Of a stretch of DNA of 64,000 bases, positions 1 through 8,107 are shown piece after piece. The notes under the pieces were generated by a model, which saw nothing but the letters and a program-made list of their open reading frames with translations, made no database searches and was not told the DNA's origin. The first letter of the stretch is position 1. Each line of letters begins with the position of its first letter. The DNA is from Aldehydirespirator sp965203635. Lineage in GTDB: Bacteria > Actinomycetota > Acidimicrobiia > Acidimicrobiales > Aldehydirespiratoraceae. Both the position numbers and the translations under genes were made by a program. The DNA lies in assembly GCA_965203635.1 (NCBI GenBank), contig OZ241903.1:2604001-2668000 (forward strand), given 5' to 3'.

Positions 1-177
1 CCAGAATGCCTCCGCCACCCCGTCGGCACCGAACTGCTCGTTGAAGGGATGCACACCCCGCCACCGATAGTCGTCGGCGGAGTGCTTGCGGATCACCGCG
101 GCGAGTTCGGCCTCCGACGCTCGGTCGAGGTCGCGGCAGTAGGCGAGCACGACGCGCTTCGCGTCCTGGAGCGTCAT
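1..177 (-). CDS. SnoaL-like (nuclear transport factor 2 fold) protein, 5' part only
   Basis: Only the first 59 codons lie in the window; the gene runs off the left edge. The ATG overlaps the stop of the upstream permease gene by four bases (ATGA), so it is the last visible gene of the LacI-controlled operon. The visible residues include YRWRGVHPFNEQFGADGV, a pattern I associate with SnoaL/NTF2-like ester-cyclase-type proteins often found beside carbohydrate-type ABC importers. The fold suggests a small hydrolase, isomerase or binding protein acting on the imported compound. The substrate cannot be read from sequence, and the family assignment rests on an N-terminal fragment. Confidence 0.55.
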   Translation of the reverse strand, partial: MTLQDAKRVVLAYCRDLDRASEAELAAVIRKHSADDYRWRGVHPFNEQFGADGVAEAFW

Positions 178-1175
178 CCCTTCACCGCTCCGGCGCCCAG
201 ACCCTTCACTAGGTGCTTCTGGAAGATGATTATCGCGATCACGATGGGCAGAGTGATCGAGACCGATGCTGCGGCGGCCTCGGTGACGGTGGCCGCACTG
301 TCGCCTCCCGTCAACGCGGAGATCGCTACCGGGAGGGTGTACTCGGTCACGGCGAGAACCCGCACGAACAGGAATTCGTTGTAGGCCAGGAGCATCGTGA
401 ACAGCGAGGTGGCGATTATCCCCGGCCACATGACCGGGATGACGACCATCCGGAACGCCTGCAGCCGGGTCGTGCCGTCCATCATGGCCGCCTCCTCGAT
501 CTCGCGGGGCACCTCCATGAAGAAGCTCCTGAGCATCCAGATCGTGAACGGCTGGTTGACCGCCACCAGTGCCAGCACGATCACCAGCCGGGAGTCGAGG
601 ATGCCGAGCTCCTTGGCCACCACGAAGTACGGGAGCACGAACGCAGTCCGCGGCAGTGCCCGGAAGCCCAGCGCCACGATGAGGATCACCGCGCCGGACA
701 GCCCCGAGTAGCGGGCCAGGGCGTAGCCGGCCAGCAGGCCGATGGAGATCGAGATGACCACGGTCAGCACGGTCACGAATATGGAGTTGACGAAGAAGTC
801 GAACTCCCGGTTCATGTCGAACACGCGCGGGAAGACGGTGAGCGCCACCCAGAGCGAGCCGATGACGGCCACAGTGAACGGCCATGTCGTCTCGAAACTG
901 CGGCGGGCCCACAGGATGAAGGCGATCAACGCCCCTGTCAGCAGGAAGAACAACCCGACGGCCCACATGTTCTGGTCCTCGTTGACGAACCAGAACTTGC
1001 GGTACGGGTCGGCGGTGATGTCGAAGCCCCACAGCGTCGGCGTGCTGCGGATGGTGTCCCGCGTGAACTTGATCGACGTCTGGGCGGCCCAGTAGAACGG
1101 GATCGACGACAGGACGGCCATCGCCACCAAGGTGCTGTGGATGCCGAAGGTCTTGAGGGGGCTGGTCTGGTTCAT
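174..1175 (-). CDS. ABC transporter permease, MalG/carbohydrate type
   Basis: A 333-residue inner-membrane permease of the binding-protein-dependent CUT1 class. About six membrane segments are visible, starting near residue 10. The cytoplasmic EAA loop that contacts the ATPase reads EEAAMMDGTTRLQAFRMVVIP, typical of MalG-like subunits. The ATG start overlaps the stop of the preceding permease by four bases, which implies translational coupling. No ATPase gene is present in the operon, so a shared MsiK-type ATPase encoded elsewhere is likely, as is common in actinobacteria. The cargo is unknown. The neighbouring HisD-like and SDR dehydrogenases suggest a small polyol, sugar or hydroxylated sulfonate. 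Confidence 0.9.
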   Translation of the reverse strand: MNQTSPLKTFGIHSTLVAMAVLSSIPFYWAAQTSIKFTRDTIRSTPTLWGFDITADPYRKFWFVNEDQNMWAVGLFFLLTGALIAFILWARRSFETTWPFTVAVIGSLWVALTVFPRVFDMNREFDFFVNSIFVTVLTVVISISIGLLAGYALARYSGLSGAVILIVALGFRALPRTAFVLPYFVVAKELGILDSRLVIVLALVAVNQPFTIWMLRSFFMEVPREIEEAAMMDGTTRLQAFRMVVIPVMWPGIIATSLFTMLLAYNEFLFVRVLAVTEYTLPVAISALTGGDSAATVTEAAAASVSITLPIVIAIIIFQKHLVKGLGAGAVKG

Positions 1176-2035
1176 CGTTCTGCAATCTGTTCTTTGTAGG
1201 ACTTGCGGAGGAACGGGATGAGCACGACGAAGATCCCGATGACGGTGATAACCGCGATCGCGTTGCCCTTGCCCACGCGCCCGATCTGAGAACTCAGCGC
1301 TACGTCGAAGTTGTACATCTGGAGTGTGTGCGCCGCCTGGCCCGCGCTCTGGCCGAACACGAACGAGCTGTCGAACACTCTGTAGGCGTCCATGATGGTG
1401 ATCAGCAGCACGAACACGATCAGTGACTTCAGGTGGGGGATGACGACGAACAGTTGCTTCGCCCAGAACCCGGCGCCGTCCATCTGGGCCGCCTCCATCC
1501 GCTCCTCGGGCAGCGTCTGCATTCCCGCGAAGAACGTGATGATGGCGAAGGGTGTGATGGACCAGATCCCGTGGATGATCAGCACCCACTTCACGTTGTC
1601 GGTCGTGATGACGAAGGTCTCGTCGGTGAACACGTCCCAGAGCCAGGCGATCAGCCCTCCCCGGTCGAACAGGTCGCGCACGAGCAGGGTGCCCACCACC
1701 GGTGTGACGATGAACGGCAGCAGCAATGTCGCCATGTACAGGCCTCTGGCCCGCGTGACCCGGTCCAGGAGATTGGCGACTGACAGCCCGAGCACTAGGT
1801 GCACCGGCACGACGATCACCACGAACAGCATCGTCAAGCGGAAGGCAGCCCAGAAGTCGGGGTCGGTCAGGACTTCGGTGTAGTTCTCGAACCCGATCCA
1901 CTCACGTGTGCCCAGATCGCGCAGGAACACCCGGTTGAACGACAAGAAGACCGTGGTGACAAGCGGAAACACCATGAGTGCGGCCATGATGAACACGCTC
2001 AGACCGGTGAATCCGGCGAACGTTTTTCGGTCCAT
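1172..2035 (-). CDS. ABC transporter permease, MalF/carbohydrate type
   Basis: A 287-residue membrane protein, the first permease of the importer. It has an N-terminal membrane segment (residues 8-30) and a canonical permease core whose EAA-loop equivalent is MEAAQMDGAGFWAKQLFVVIP. It lacks the long periplasmic insertion of enterobacterial MalF and has the usual length for CUT1 permeases. The ATG is preceded by a purine-rich AAAGGGGG ribosome binding site. An 87-base gap containing a strong stem-loop separates it from the upstream binding-protein gene, whereas the two permease genes overlap. This arrangement would allow the binding protein to be made in excess. Confidence 0.9.
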   Translation of the reverse strand: MDRKTFAGFTGLSVFIMAALMVFPLVTTVFLSFNRVFLRDLGTREWIGFENYTEVLTDPDFWAAFRLTMLFVVIVVPVHLVLGLSVANLLDRVTRARGLYMATLLLPFIVTPVVGTLLVRDLFDRGGLIAWLWDVFTDETFVITTDNVKWVLIIHGIWSITPFAIITFFAGMQTLPEERMEAAQMDGAGFWAKQLFVVIPHLKSLIVFVLLITIMDAYRVFDSSFVFGQSAGQAAHTLQMYNFDVALSSQIGRVGKGNAIAVITVIGIFVVLIPFLRKSYKEQIAER

Positions 2036-2063
2036 GTTTCCCCCTTTCTTGTTTCTTCGGTTC

Positions 2064-2111
2064 GGCCCTACGCGAGACCGGCGCTTGGGGTACGCCGGCC
2101 CCGCGTAGGCC
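2064..2111 (-). promoter_or_regulatory. Intercistronic stem-loop between binding-protein and permease genes
   Basis: On the transcribed strand GGCCTACGCG pairs with CGCGTAGG-CC, and an inner CCGGCG pairs with CGCCGG around a loop of about nine bases. It lies 11 bases after the binding-protein stop codon and ends about 28 bases before the permease start. There is no T-run, so it is more likely an RNA-stabilising or partially terminating hairpin than a full terminator. Confidence 0.6.
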
Positions 2112-2122
2112 GTCTCCTGGCT

Positions 2123-3532
2123 CTAGAGGAAGCCGGCGGCGGTGGCTTCCTCTATGTAGGCCGCTTCTGCGTCTGCGAGGGCAGCCGCCGGGTCGGTGCC
2201 GCTAGCGGTGATCTCCAGCAGCGCATCACCGAGGACCCCCTGCGCGATCGGCAGGGCGGCGTTCTTGGTCCGGGAGCCGACTCCATCGGCCACGCTCAAC
2301 GCGGAGGCCTCACCGTTGCGCGGCGCGTCGGGGTTGGTGGCGCTCAGCCGGGCGACGGCCGCATGGGCTGCCGCGGCATTCTGCGACTCGAGGTCCAGCG
2401 CAGCCATTATCACCTGGAAGACGAACTCCGGGTCGACGCTGCCGCCCGCTGGTATCGAGTAGTAGTCCACGAAGGCCGGCCCGTTGCGTAGCGAGTCGGC
2501 GTTGGTTCGCAGCGCCGGCAGGAACTCGATGATTCCGACCACCAGCGAGTTCTCCGGGTCGTCCATCTGAGCGGCCCGCGACGCCCAGATGCTGGCCATC
2601 GGCAGTTCGCCGGCTCGCAGCGCCGCCTCGGCGTCATCGATGCCGAAGGTGCGGCCCGCGTCGCTCATGCAGCTGTCGGACACCTGGACGATCCTGTTCA
2701 CCGCCTCGAGTCCGACGGGTGTGTTCCAGCCGGGCGAGTTGTCATCGTTGAGGATCACGCCGCCCAGCGACTTGAGGACGTTGCTGAACTCGATCTCCCA
2801 GGCCCAATTGGCGCTGAGGTTCATGTTGAACGGGTCGTCGAATCCGGCGTCCTTGAGGACTGCGCAGGCTGCGATCACATCGTCGAAATTGTCTGGCGGA
2901 GAGATGCCATTGGCGGCGAGGATCTCCGAGTTGTAGAAGAAGTGCATCGTGTTGCTGAACAGCGGGACGCCGAGGATCTTGCCGTCGACCGAGGAGCCGT
3001 CCCAGGCCGCTTGCGAGATGTCGCCGAGGTCGTACTGGTCCCGGTACTTCTCGATGTACGGACTAAGATCCAGAAGGTTCTCGGCGTACTGACCCACGGT
3101 CGAATCGGTCGTGTGGACGACCTCGAACTCCGGCGAACCGGTTGCCAGGTCGAGAGCGATCTGGTCCTGAGCGTCGGCGCTGGCCAGCAACTGGACGTTG
3201 ACTGACAGGTTGCCCTGGCTGCACTCCTCCATCTCCTTGCCGATCTCGGCCGTGACCGGGAACTCCCAGCCCATCACGTCGACAGTGACGTTGTCCGCGG
3301 GAGCGGGAACCGGGCACTCGTCGGAGATGAGAGCCGCCTCAGCCTCCGGCGCAGCCTCGGGCTCCGGAGCGGCCTCAGCGTCGGGCGCAGCCTCGGCCTC
3401 GGGCTCCGGAGTCGCTTCCTGGACGGCAGCGGGCTCCGCTTCGTCATCGTCGCCACCGCAGGCTGCGCCTACGAGGGTGACCGTGAAGAGAACGGCGAGT
3501 GCTCGCCACCAGTTCTTTCTCAATGTGCTCAT
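2123..3532 (-). CDS. Solute-binding lipoprotein of an ABC importer
   Basis: A 469-residue extracytoplasmic substrate-binding lipoprotein. The signal peptide (about residues 8-24) ends in lipobox VGAAC, giving a lipidated Cys. A low-complexity Ala/Glu/Pro linker follows (about residues 30-68, repeats such as EAAPEPEAAP), probably spacing the domain from the membrane. The rest looks like a family 1 carbohydrate-binding protein (WDGSSVDGKILGVPLFS, then FFYNSEILAANGI, a typical early-domain pattern). AGGAGG lies nine bases upstream of the ATG. Its position before two permeases and after three enzymes makes it the recognition subunit for the compound handled by this operon. The ligand is not predictable. 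Confidence 0.9.
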   Translation of the reverse strand: MSTLRKNWWRALAVLFTVTLVGAACGGDDDEAEPAAVQEATPEPEAEAAPDAEAAPEPEAAPEAEAALISDECPVPAPADNVTVDVMGWEFPVTAEIGKEMEECSQGNLSVNVQLLASADAQDQIALDLATGSPEFEVVHTTDSTVGQYAENLLDLSPYIEKYRDQYDLGDISQAAWDGSSVDGKILGVPLFSNTMHFFYNSEILAANGISPPDNFDDVIAACAVLKDAGFDDPFNMNLSANWAWEIEFSNVLKSLGGVILNDDNSPGWNTPVGLEAVNRIVQVSDSCMSDAGRTFGIDDAEAALRAGELPMASIWASRAAQMDDPENSLVVGIIEFLPALRTNADSLRNGPAFVDYYSIPAGGSVDPEFVFQVIMAALDLESQNAAAAHAAVARLSATNPDAPRNGEASALSVADGVGSRTKNAALPIAQGVLGDALLEITASGTDPAAALADAEAAYIEEATAAGFL

Positions 3533-3556
3533 GTGCTCTTCCCTCCTAGGTAGGTG

Positions 3557-4732
3557 CTATTGCTCTTCGATCGTGTGAGTTGCCGTGGAGTTCGCCTCGT
3601 TCATCGGAGACGACCCTGCGAGCAGGCGGAGCGGGGCCACGTAGCCTCCGGCGTCCCGTGCCCAACCAGCCGCCCGGGCGCGGTACACGATCGCCGGATC
3701 CCATTCGATCAGGGCCCGCTCGTCGCCCCCGCAAACCACCAGCGCCGTTGCGTCGCCCGAGCCGGCGTTGGCGAAGTCCCGCCATGCGCCCGCTGGCACC
3801 GAGACCACGGTCTCCGGCGGAGGCCGGGTGGACTGGGTGGCGTCGCCGCGATTGAAGCTGACCTCCCAGTCGCCCTGACTCAACATCAGGACCTGGCTGA
3901 CATCGAGCCGGTGCAGCCCGACCCTGGACCCGGGCGGGACGCTGAGCCATTCGATCGAGAATCCGTGCGGATTCCATATGGCCGGGACCTGACGGCGATC
4001 CTCGGACATGCCGAAGCCGATTACTGGCGCCAGCGCGGATGCGTGTCCGGCCAGGACGCTGGAAAGCAGGCCTCGCTGCGACCAGTCCAGGGAGTCGAGC
4101 CCGACTGCCCGCGGCTCCAACTCCGAGATGGAGTAGGAGTCGACGGACTCGAAATCGTCGTCGTCGAGAGGAACGATCGCGCCGTCGACGGATTGACCGT
4201 TGGATGCGTCCAGCAGAGTCTGGTCCGATGCCAGGTAGAGCCCGGTCTCCGCCGCCTGGCGGAGCACGTCGGGGGCCCACAGGATGCCGCCGGTGTCGTC
4301 GCCGCCGAGGACGGTGAACAACCACCCGTCGTCGCCTCCGATGTTCTCGAAGCCTCGGAACACCCAGGTCGGCGCGGAGAACACCGTCCCCGGCCCGACG
4401 TCGAGCGTCTGCTCGCCGCGCTGGCCGATCATCATCCGCCAGCGGCCGCGCGTGCAGATGAAGACCTCGGCGGTGTAGTGCAGGTGCGGGTTGTTGACCG
4501 TGCCGTGCGGCATGCTCGCCGCGCCTATGCAGAAGCCGTGAGGTTCAGCCAGGCTTATCTCCTGGCCCGAGTTCTGGGACACGCCCGGTCCGATGAGGGA
4601 GTAGCTCGCCTTGCCGCTGGATCTTGGGAGCCGCACATCAACGAAGGCCTCCGTATCCGGCACGAACTCGGCGGGCTCTATGACGCGGCGACTCATCTCG
4701 GCCGCATCGACGATCCTCGTAGCGGCAGTCAT
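3557..4732 (-). CDS. Double-cupin (bicupin) protein
   Basis: A 391-residue protein with two cupin barrels. The first (about residues 75-140) has NPHLHYTAEVFICTRGRWR, containing the His-x-His and Glu metal-ligand pattern, followed by a GPGTVFSAPTWVFRGFEN second motif. The second (about residues 275-345) keeps LHRLDVSQVLMLSQGDWEV and PAGAWRDFANAG but has only one clear His, so its metal site may be incomplete. The general layout resembles gentisate/1-hydroxy-2-naphthoate-type or isomerase bicupins. ATGA overlap with the upstream SDR stop indicates translational coupling. Role inferred from context: modification or isomerisation of the imported substrate. The precise reaction is unknown. Confidence 0.65.
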   Translation of the reverse strand: MTAATRIVDAAEMSRRVIEPAEFVPDTEAFVDVRLPRSSGKASYSLIGPGVSQNSGQEISLAEPHGFCIGAASMPHGTVNNPHLHYTAEVFICTRGRWRMMIGQRGEQTLDVGPGTVFSAPTWVFRGFENIGGDDGWLFTVLGGDDTGGILWAPDVLRQAAETGLYLASDQTLLDASNGQSVDGAIVPLDDDDFESVDSYSISELEPRAVGLDSLDWSQRGLLSSVLAGHASALAPVIGFGMSEDRRQVPAIWNPHGFSIEWLSVPPGSRVGLHRLDVSQVLMLSQGDWEVSFNRGDATQSTRPPPETVVSVPAGAWRDFANAGSGDATALVVCGGDERALIEWDPAIVYRARAAGWARDAGGYVAPLRLLAGSSPMNEANSTATHTIEEQ

Positions 4733-5466
4733 GCTGCCCCCAGTGGCCGGCCGCCGTCCACCGCGATCACCGCCCCCGTCGTGAAGGGCAGACTGCTGAC
4801 GGCCGCGCTGACTGCGGCGGCTACATCCTCCGGCGTCGCCAGCCGGGCCATCGGGGTGGCAGCCCGCTGGGACTCGAGCACAGCCGGGGGCATGCGATCG
4901 GCGTACGCGCCAGACACCCAGCCCGGAGAAACCGAGACCACGCGCACTCGCGGCGCGAGAGCCCGGGCCAACGACCGGGTCATGCTGTCGAGAGCGGCCT
5001 TGGAAGCGCAGTAGGCGACGTTGGAGCCTTGGCCCGTCACCGCCGCGATGGACGAGATGTTGACCACCACAGAGCCGTCGGCCTTCTCAAGAAGGCTGTG
5101 CAGAGCTCTAATCGCCGCGAAGGGGCCGCGCCAGTTCGTTGCGAAGATGTGATCGATCAGATCGTCGTCTAGGGCGTCGAGATCGCTGTGGGGCACGGGT
5201 CGGGTCACGCCGGCGCAGTTGACGAGCACGTCGAGGCAGCCCGAACTGGCAGAAATGGACTCAGCGAGCACGTCAAGCGTGTCGGACTCCAGGACAGAGA
5301 TCCTCATGGCCCGATGCCCGTCGCCCGGGAGTTGGGCCGCGAGGCTCTCAGCTCGATCGGCGGCCGAGTGGTACCCGGCGATGACGGCGTAGCCGTCGGA
5401 CGCCAAGCGCTGGGCGATTGAAGAGCCGATCCCGCCGCTGGCTCCGGTGACGACCGCCGTTCTCAC
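4729..5466 (-). CDS. Short-chain dehydrogenase/reductase
   Basis: A 245-residue classical SDR. The Rossmann glycine motif TGASGGIG lies at residues 7-14, NCAG follows at the end of beta-4, and the catalytic Ser with a Tyr-x-x-x-Lys (YCASK) is present. The GTG start overlaps the stop of the HisD-like gene (GTGA) and no upstream in-frame start gives a better N-terminus, because the glycine motif begins within seven residues. It is one of two NAD(P)-dependent dehydrogenases in the operon, in keeping with successive oxidation of two hydroxyl groups on a polyol-like compound. Substrate not predictable. Confidence 0.85.
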   Translation of the reverse strand: MRTAVVTGASGGIGSSIAQRLASDGYAVIAGYHSAADRAESLAAQLPGDGHRAMRISVLESDTLDVLAESISASSGCLDVLVNCAGVTRPVPHSDLDALDDDLIDHIFATNWRGPFAAIRALHSLLEKADGSVVVNISSIAAVTGQGSNVAYCASKAALDSMTRSLARALAPRVRVVSVSPGWVSGAYADRMPPAVLESQRAATPMARLATPEDVAAAVSAAVSSLPFTTGAVIAVDGGRPLGAA

Positions 5467-6782
5467 GATCGCGTTCCGCTGAGAGCCGACGCCTGTTGCG
5501 CCAGTGGCCCGCTGCCGAAGCGACGGACCCGGATGTCGGCCTGTGCCTTGTGGCCGGCGAAGTTCTCTATGCAGCACAGCCGGCTGCAGTACTCCCCGAT
5601 CAGAGCGCTCGACGCCGGGTTGGTGATCCGCTGGTATGTGACCGTCTTGAGGAACTTCCCCACCCACAGGCCGCCCGTGTAGCGGGCCGCGGCCTGCGTC
5701 GGCAGGGTGTGGTTGGTGCCGATCACCTTGTCTCCGTAGGCCACGTTGGTCATCGGCCCCAGGAAGAGCGCTCCGTAGTTCGTCAAGTTCTCAAGGAAGA
5801 AGTCGTCATCGTCGGTCATGACCTGTACATGCTCGAACGCCAGTTCGTCGGCGAGTGCGAGCATCTCGGCCTTGTCCTCGCAGACGATGATCCGGCCGTA
5901 ATCCGCCCAGGCCACCGACGCGACATCGGCAGTCGTCAGGGTCTCGAGCTGCCGCTCCACCTCCGCGAGAGTGTCCGTACCGAGCTGACGGGACGTGGTG
6001 AGCAGGATCGCAGGCGAGGTGGGCCCGTGCTCGGCCTGGCCCAGCAGGTCGGTGGCGCAGATCTCGCCGTCGACGGTGTCGTCCGCGAGCAGGAGCGTCT
6101 CTGTGGGCCCGGCGAGCAGATCGATCCCCACCCGCCCGTACAGTTGGCGCTTGGCCTCGGCCACGAACGCGTTGCCTGGCCCGACCAGCACGTCCACCCG
6201 ATCGACGAACTCGGTCCCCAGCGCCAGTGAGGCAACCGCCTGCACCCCTCCCAGCAGGTATATCTCGTCTGCGCCCGCCAGGTGCATCGCCGTGACCGTC
6301 TCAGCCGGGACCATGCCGCCGATCGGCGGGGTGCAAGCAGCCACTCGCGGAACACCGGCAACCTTGGCCGTCAGCACACTCATGTGCGCCGATGCCACCA
6401 TCGGGTAGCGGCCCCCCGGGACGTAGGCCCCCACCGAGGACACGGGGATGTGCTTATGGGCCAGTGTCACCCCTGGCAGCGTCTCCATCTCAACATCGCC
6501 CATCGAATCGAGTTGCGCCTGCGCGAAGCTGCGGATCTGGAACTGCGCGAAGAGGATGTCCTCCACGGTGCCGGGATCGACGCCGGCCACGATCTCGTCG
6601 ATTTGGGATGCACTCAACTGGAACCGCTCCGGCGCCCAGTCGTCGAACGTCCTGGACATCTCTCGCACGGCTTGCTCGCCGCGCTCGGCCACGTCCGAGA
6701 TCAGTGCGCCTACCCGCTCGGCCAGCGCAGGATCGGCTCCATGTGCGCCCTTGGAGGCTGCTTCCTTGAGAATCTCAGCCAT
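5463..6782 (-). CDS. HisD-superfamily dehydrogenase, sulfopropanediol dehydrogenase (HpsN)-like
   Basis: A 439-residue member of the histidinol dehydrogenase family. The NAD-binding and metal regions are recognisable (PVSSVGAYVPGGRYPM, VGPGNAFVAEAKRQLYG, DLLAGPTETLL, LGQAEHGP). The segment GTNHTLPTQAAARYTGGLWV replaces the usual HisD GPNHVLPT version, and the C-terminus has EYCSRLCCIENFAGH. As I remember them, these features match the sulfopropanediol 3-dehydrogenase (HpsN) branch rather than biosynthetic HisD. No other his gene is nearby and a transporter is, which also argues for catabolism. Inferred role: NAD-dependent oxidation of a terminal alcohol, possibly of 2,3-dihydroxypropane-1-sulfonate. 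The gene starts 8 bases inside the end of the LacI-type gene. Confidence 0.75.
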   Translation of the reverse strand: MAEILKEAASKGAHGADPALAERVGALISDVAERGEQAVREMSRTFDDWAPERFQLSASQIDEIVAGVDPGTVEDILFAQFQIRSFAQAQLDSMGDVEMETLPGVTLAHKHIPVSSVGAYVPGGRYPMVASAHMSVLTAKVAGVPRVAACTPPIGGMVPAETVTAMHLAGADEIYLLGGVQAVASLALGTEFVDRVDVLVGPGNAFVAEAKRQLYGRVGIDLLAGPTETLLLADDTVDGEICATDLLGQAEHGPTSPAILLTTSRQLGTDTLAEVERQLETLTTADVASVAWADYGRIIVCEDKAEMLALADELAFEHVQVMTDDDDFFLENLTNYGALFLGPMTNVAYGDKVIGTNHTLPTQAAARYTGGLWVGKFLKTVTYQRITNPASSALIGEYCSRLCCIENFAGHKAQADIRVRRFGSGPLAQQASALSGTRS

Positions 6783-7833
6783 CGGATCGCCGTGTCGTTC
6801 TGCCGACGCGGACGGAACCCGGCACGACCACAGACGTCGCAGGGGCTTGGGTGTCCTGGCGGAACAGGAGTTCGATCACCTCGTCCACGAGGACGTCAAT
6901 CGGCTGCACGAGGGTGGTGAGGTCGTAACCCGCCCAAGCCGACTGCGGAAGGCCATCGAAACCGGTCAGGAGAACATCCCCCGGAACGTCGATGTCAGCG
7001 GTGCGCAGACCGTCGATCACGCCGCAAGCCACCTCGTCGCTGCCGACCATCAGCGCTTCGGGTAGCTCGTGCATGTCGGCCAATTGGGCCGAGATCTTGT
7101 ACCCAGCGTCGTAGGTGAAGGCGCCAGCCTCGAGATAGGGGCAGGCGATCCCGTGGCCGCCGAGGGCCCTCGCGGCGCCCCGGTAGCGAATCTGGTCCGT
7201 GGAGGCCGATGCGACGCCTCCCACATACAGCACTGTCGAGACGCCGAGTCCAGCCAAGTGTTCGGCCAGATCGCTCATGCCCGCCTCGTTGTCGACAGAG
7301 ACCTGGGGCAGGACACCCCTTGCAGCAGGCTGGTTGAAGGCGACGACCGGCGGGCCCGGCCTGAGCATGCGGATCAACTGTTGCTGGCTGATGGTTGACG
7401 ACGCCAGCACCACGCCGTCCACGCGGTACTGCTCGACCGCGGTCAGAGCAGAGTCGACGTCGGCGGCCTCCGCGAAGCTGAACAGCAGCATCTGCCGTCC
7501 TTGAGCCGCGAGTCGGCGCGAGAACGAGGTCAGCATGCTTTGCCAGTACTCGCCCTGTGCGGGCACGACCGCGGCGACAATGTCCGTCTTCTGCGACTTG
7601 AGGCTCCTCGCGATGGCGTTCGGGACATAGCTCAGGCGGGTGGCAGCAGCCTCGACCCGCGCCCGGGTCTCGGGGGCGGCAAGATGGGGCGAGGAGAAGA
7701 CACGAGCGACCGTCGCCTGGGACACGCCCGCCTCCGACGCCACATCCTTGGACGTGACGCGCCGACGGGAACTACGTCCGACTCCATCGTCGGAAGCGTT
7801 CATCGGCTTACCATTCTTCGGCGCATCCCCCAC
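6775..7833 (-). CDS. LacI/GalR-family transcriptional regulator
   Basis: A 352-residue regulator, first gene of the operon. The N-terminal helix-turn-helix reads VTSKDVASEAGVSQATVARV, with the LacI hinge region YVPNAIARSLKS, followed by a periplasmic-binding-protein-like effector domain. I chose the GTG start because AGGAGG lies six bases upstream. An internal ATG ten codons later has no comparable ribosome binding site. It overlaps the HisD-like gene by eight bases. The promoter in front carries a near-palindrome in its spacer and two further related sites upstream, which suggests autoregulated control of the whole operon by an intermediate of the pathway. Confidence 0.93.
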   Translation of the reverse strand: MGDAPKNGKPMNASDDGVGRSSRRRVTSKDVASEAGVSQATVARVFSSPHLAAPETRARVEAAATRLSYVPNAIARSLKSQKTDIVAAVVPAQGEYWQSMLTSFSRRLAAQGRQMLLFSFAEAADVDSALTAVEQYRVDGVVLASSTISQQQLIRMLRPGPPVVAFNQPAARGVLPQVSVDNEAGMSDLAEHLAGLGVSTVLYVGGVASASTDQIRYRGAARALGGHGIACPYLEAGAFTYDAGYKISAQLADMHELPEALMVGSDEVACGVIDGLRTADIDVPGDVLLTGFDGLPQSAWAGYDLTTLVQPIDVLVDEVIELLFRQDTQAPATSVVVPGSVRVGRTTRRSDG

Positions 7834-7858
7834 GCAGCCCCTCCTGCCACTGCTTGCC

Positions 7859-7887
7859 ACCGTAATGACTACGTATTCATTTGTCAA
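7859..7887 (-). promoter_or_regulatory. Sigma-70-type promoter of the LacI operon
   Basis: On the minus strand TTGACA (7887-7882) is separated by exactly 17 bases from TACGGT (7864-7859). The predicted transcript start lies about 20 bases before the GTG of the regulator gene. The spacer is occupied by the palindromic operator, so repressor binding would block RNA polymerase. Confidence 0.75.
7866..7880. promoter_or_regulatory. Putative LacI-type operator O1
   Basis: TGACTACGTATTCA is a 14-base near-palindrome centred on CG (six of seven half-site positions match), the usual form of LacI-family operators. It lies between the -35 and -10 boxes. Confidence 0.7.
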
Positions 7888-7975
7888 GCCGAGACATCTC
7901 GCAGGAGCAATGCCATACCCACTCAGTCGCTCAAGAGAAGGATTTGCGGGCCAGCCATGGTGTATGGACCACGAT

Positions 7976-7990
7976 ATGAATACGTAGACA
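7976..7990. promoter_or_regulatory. Putative LacI-type operator O2
   Basis: ATGAATACGTAGACA is the reverse complement of O1 at 14 of 15 positions. Its centre lies 111 bases upstream of O1, a spacing compatible with looping by a tetrameric or paired regulator. Confidence 0.65.
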
Positions 7991-8035
7991 TCAGCCGCAC
8001 CAAGCCTGTCAAATGAGCATCTCAAACGGCTCCTG

Positions 8036-8050
8036 TGACTACGTGGACAG
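8036..8050. promoter_or_regulatory. Putative LacI-type operator O3
   Basis: TGACTACGTGGACAG shares its first nine bases with O1. It lies 59 bases beyond O2, near the 3' end of the neighbouring metal-binding protein gene. It is the weakest of the three sites. Confidence 0.45.
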
Positions 8051-8107
8051 AGACGGCCTCCCGGCAGTCACACCGTGGAAGTCCAAGGCGGGATGTTCTG
8101 GCCCGTC

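Noticed and set aside
5463..6782. Biosynthetic histidinol dehydrogenase (hisD)
   Set aside because: No other histidine genes are nearby. The signature segments match the sulfopropanediol dehydrogenase-like branch, and the gene sits in a LacI/ABC catabolic operon.
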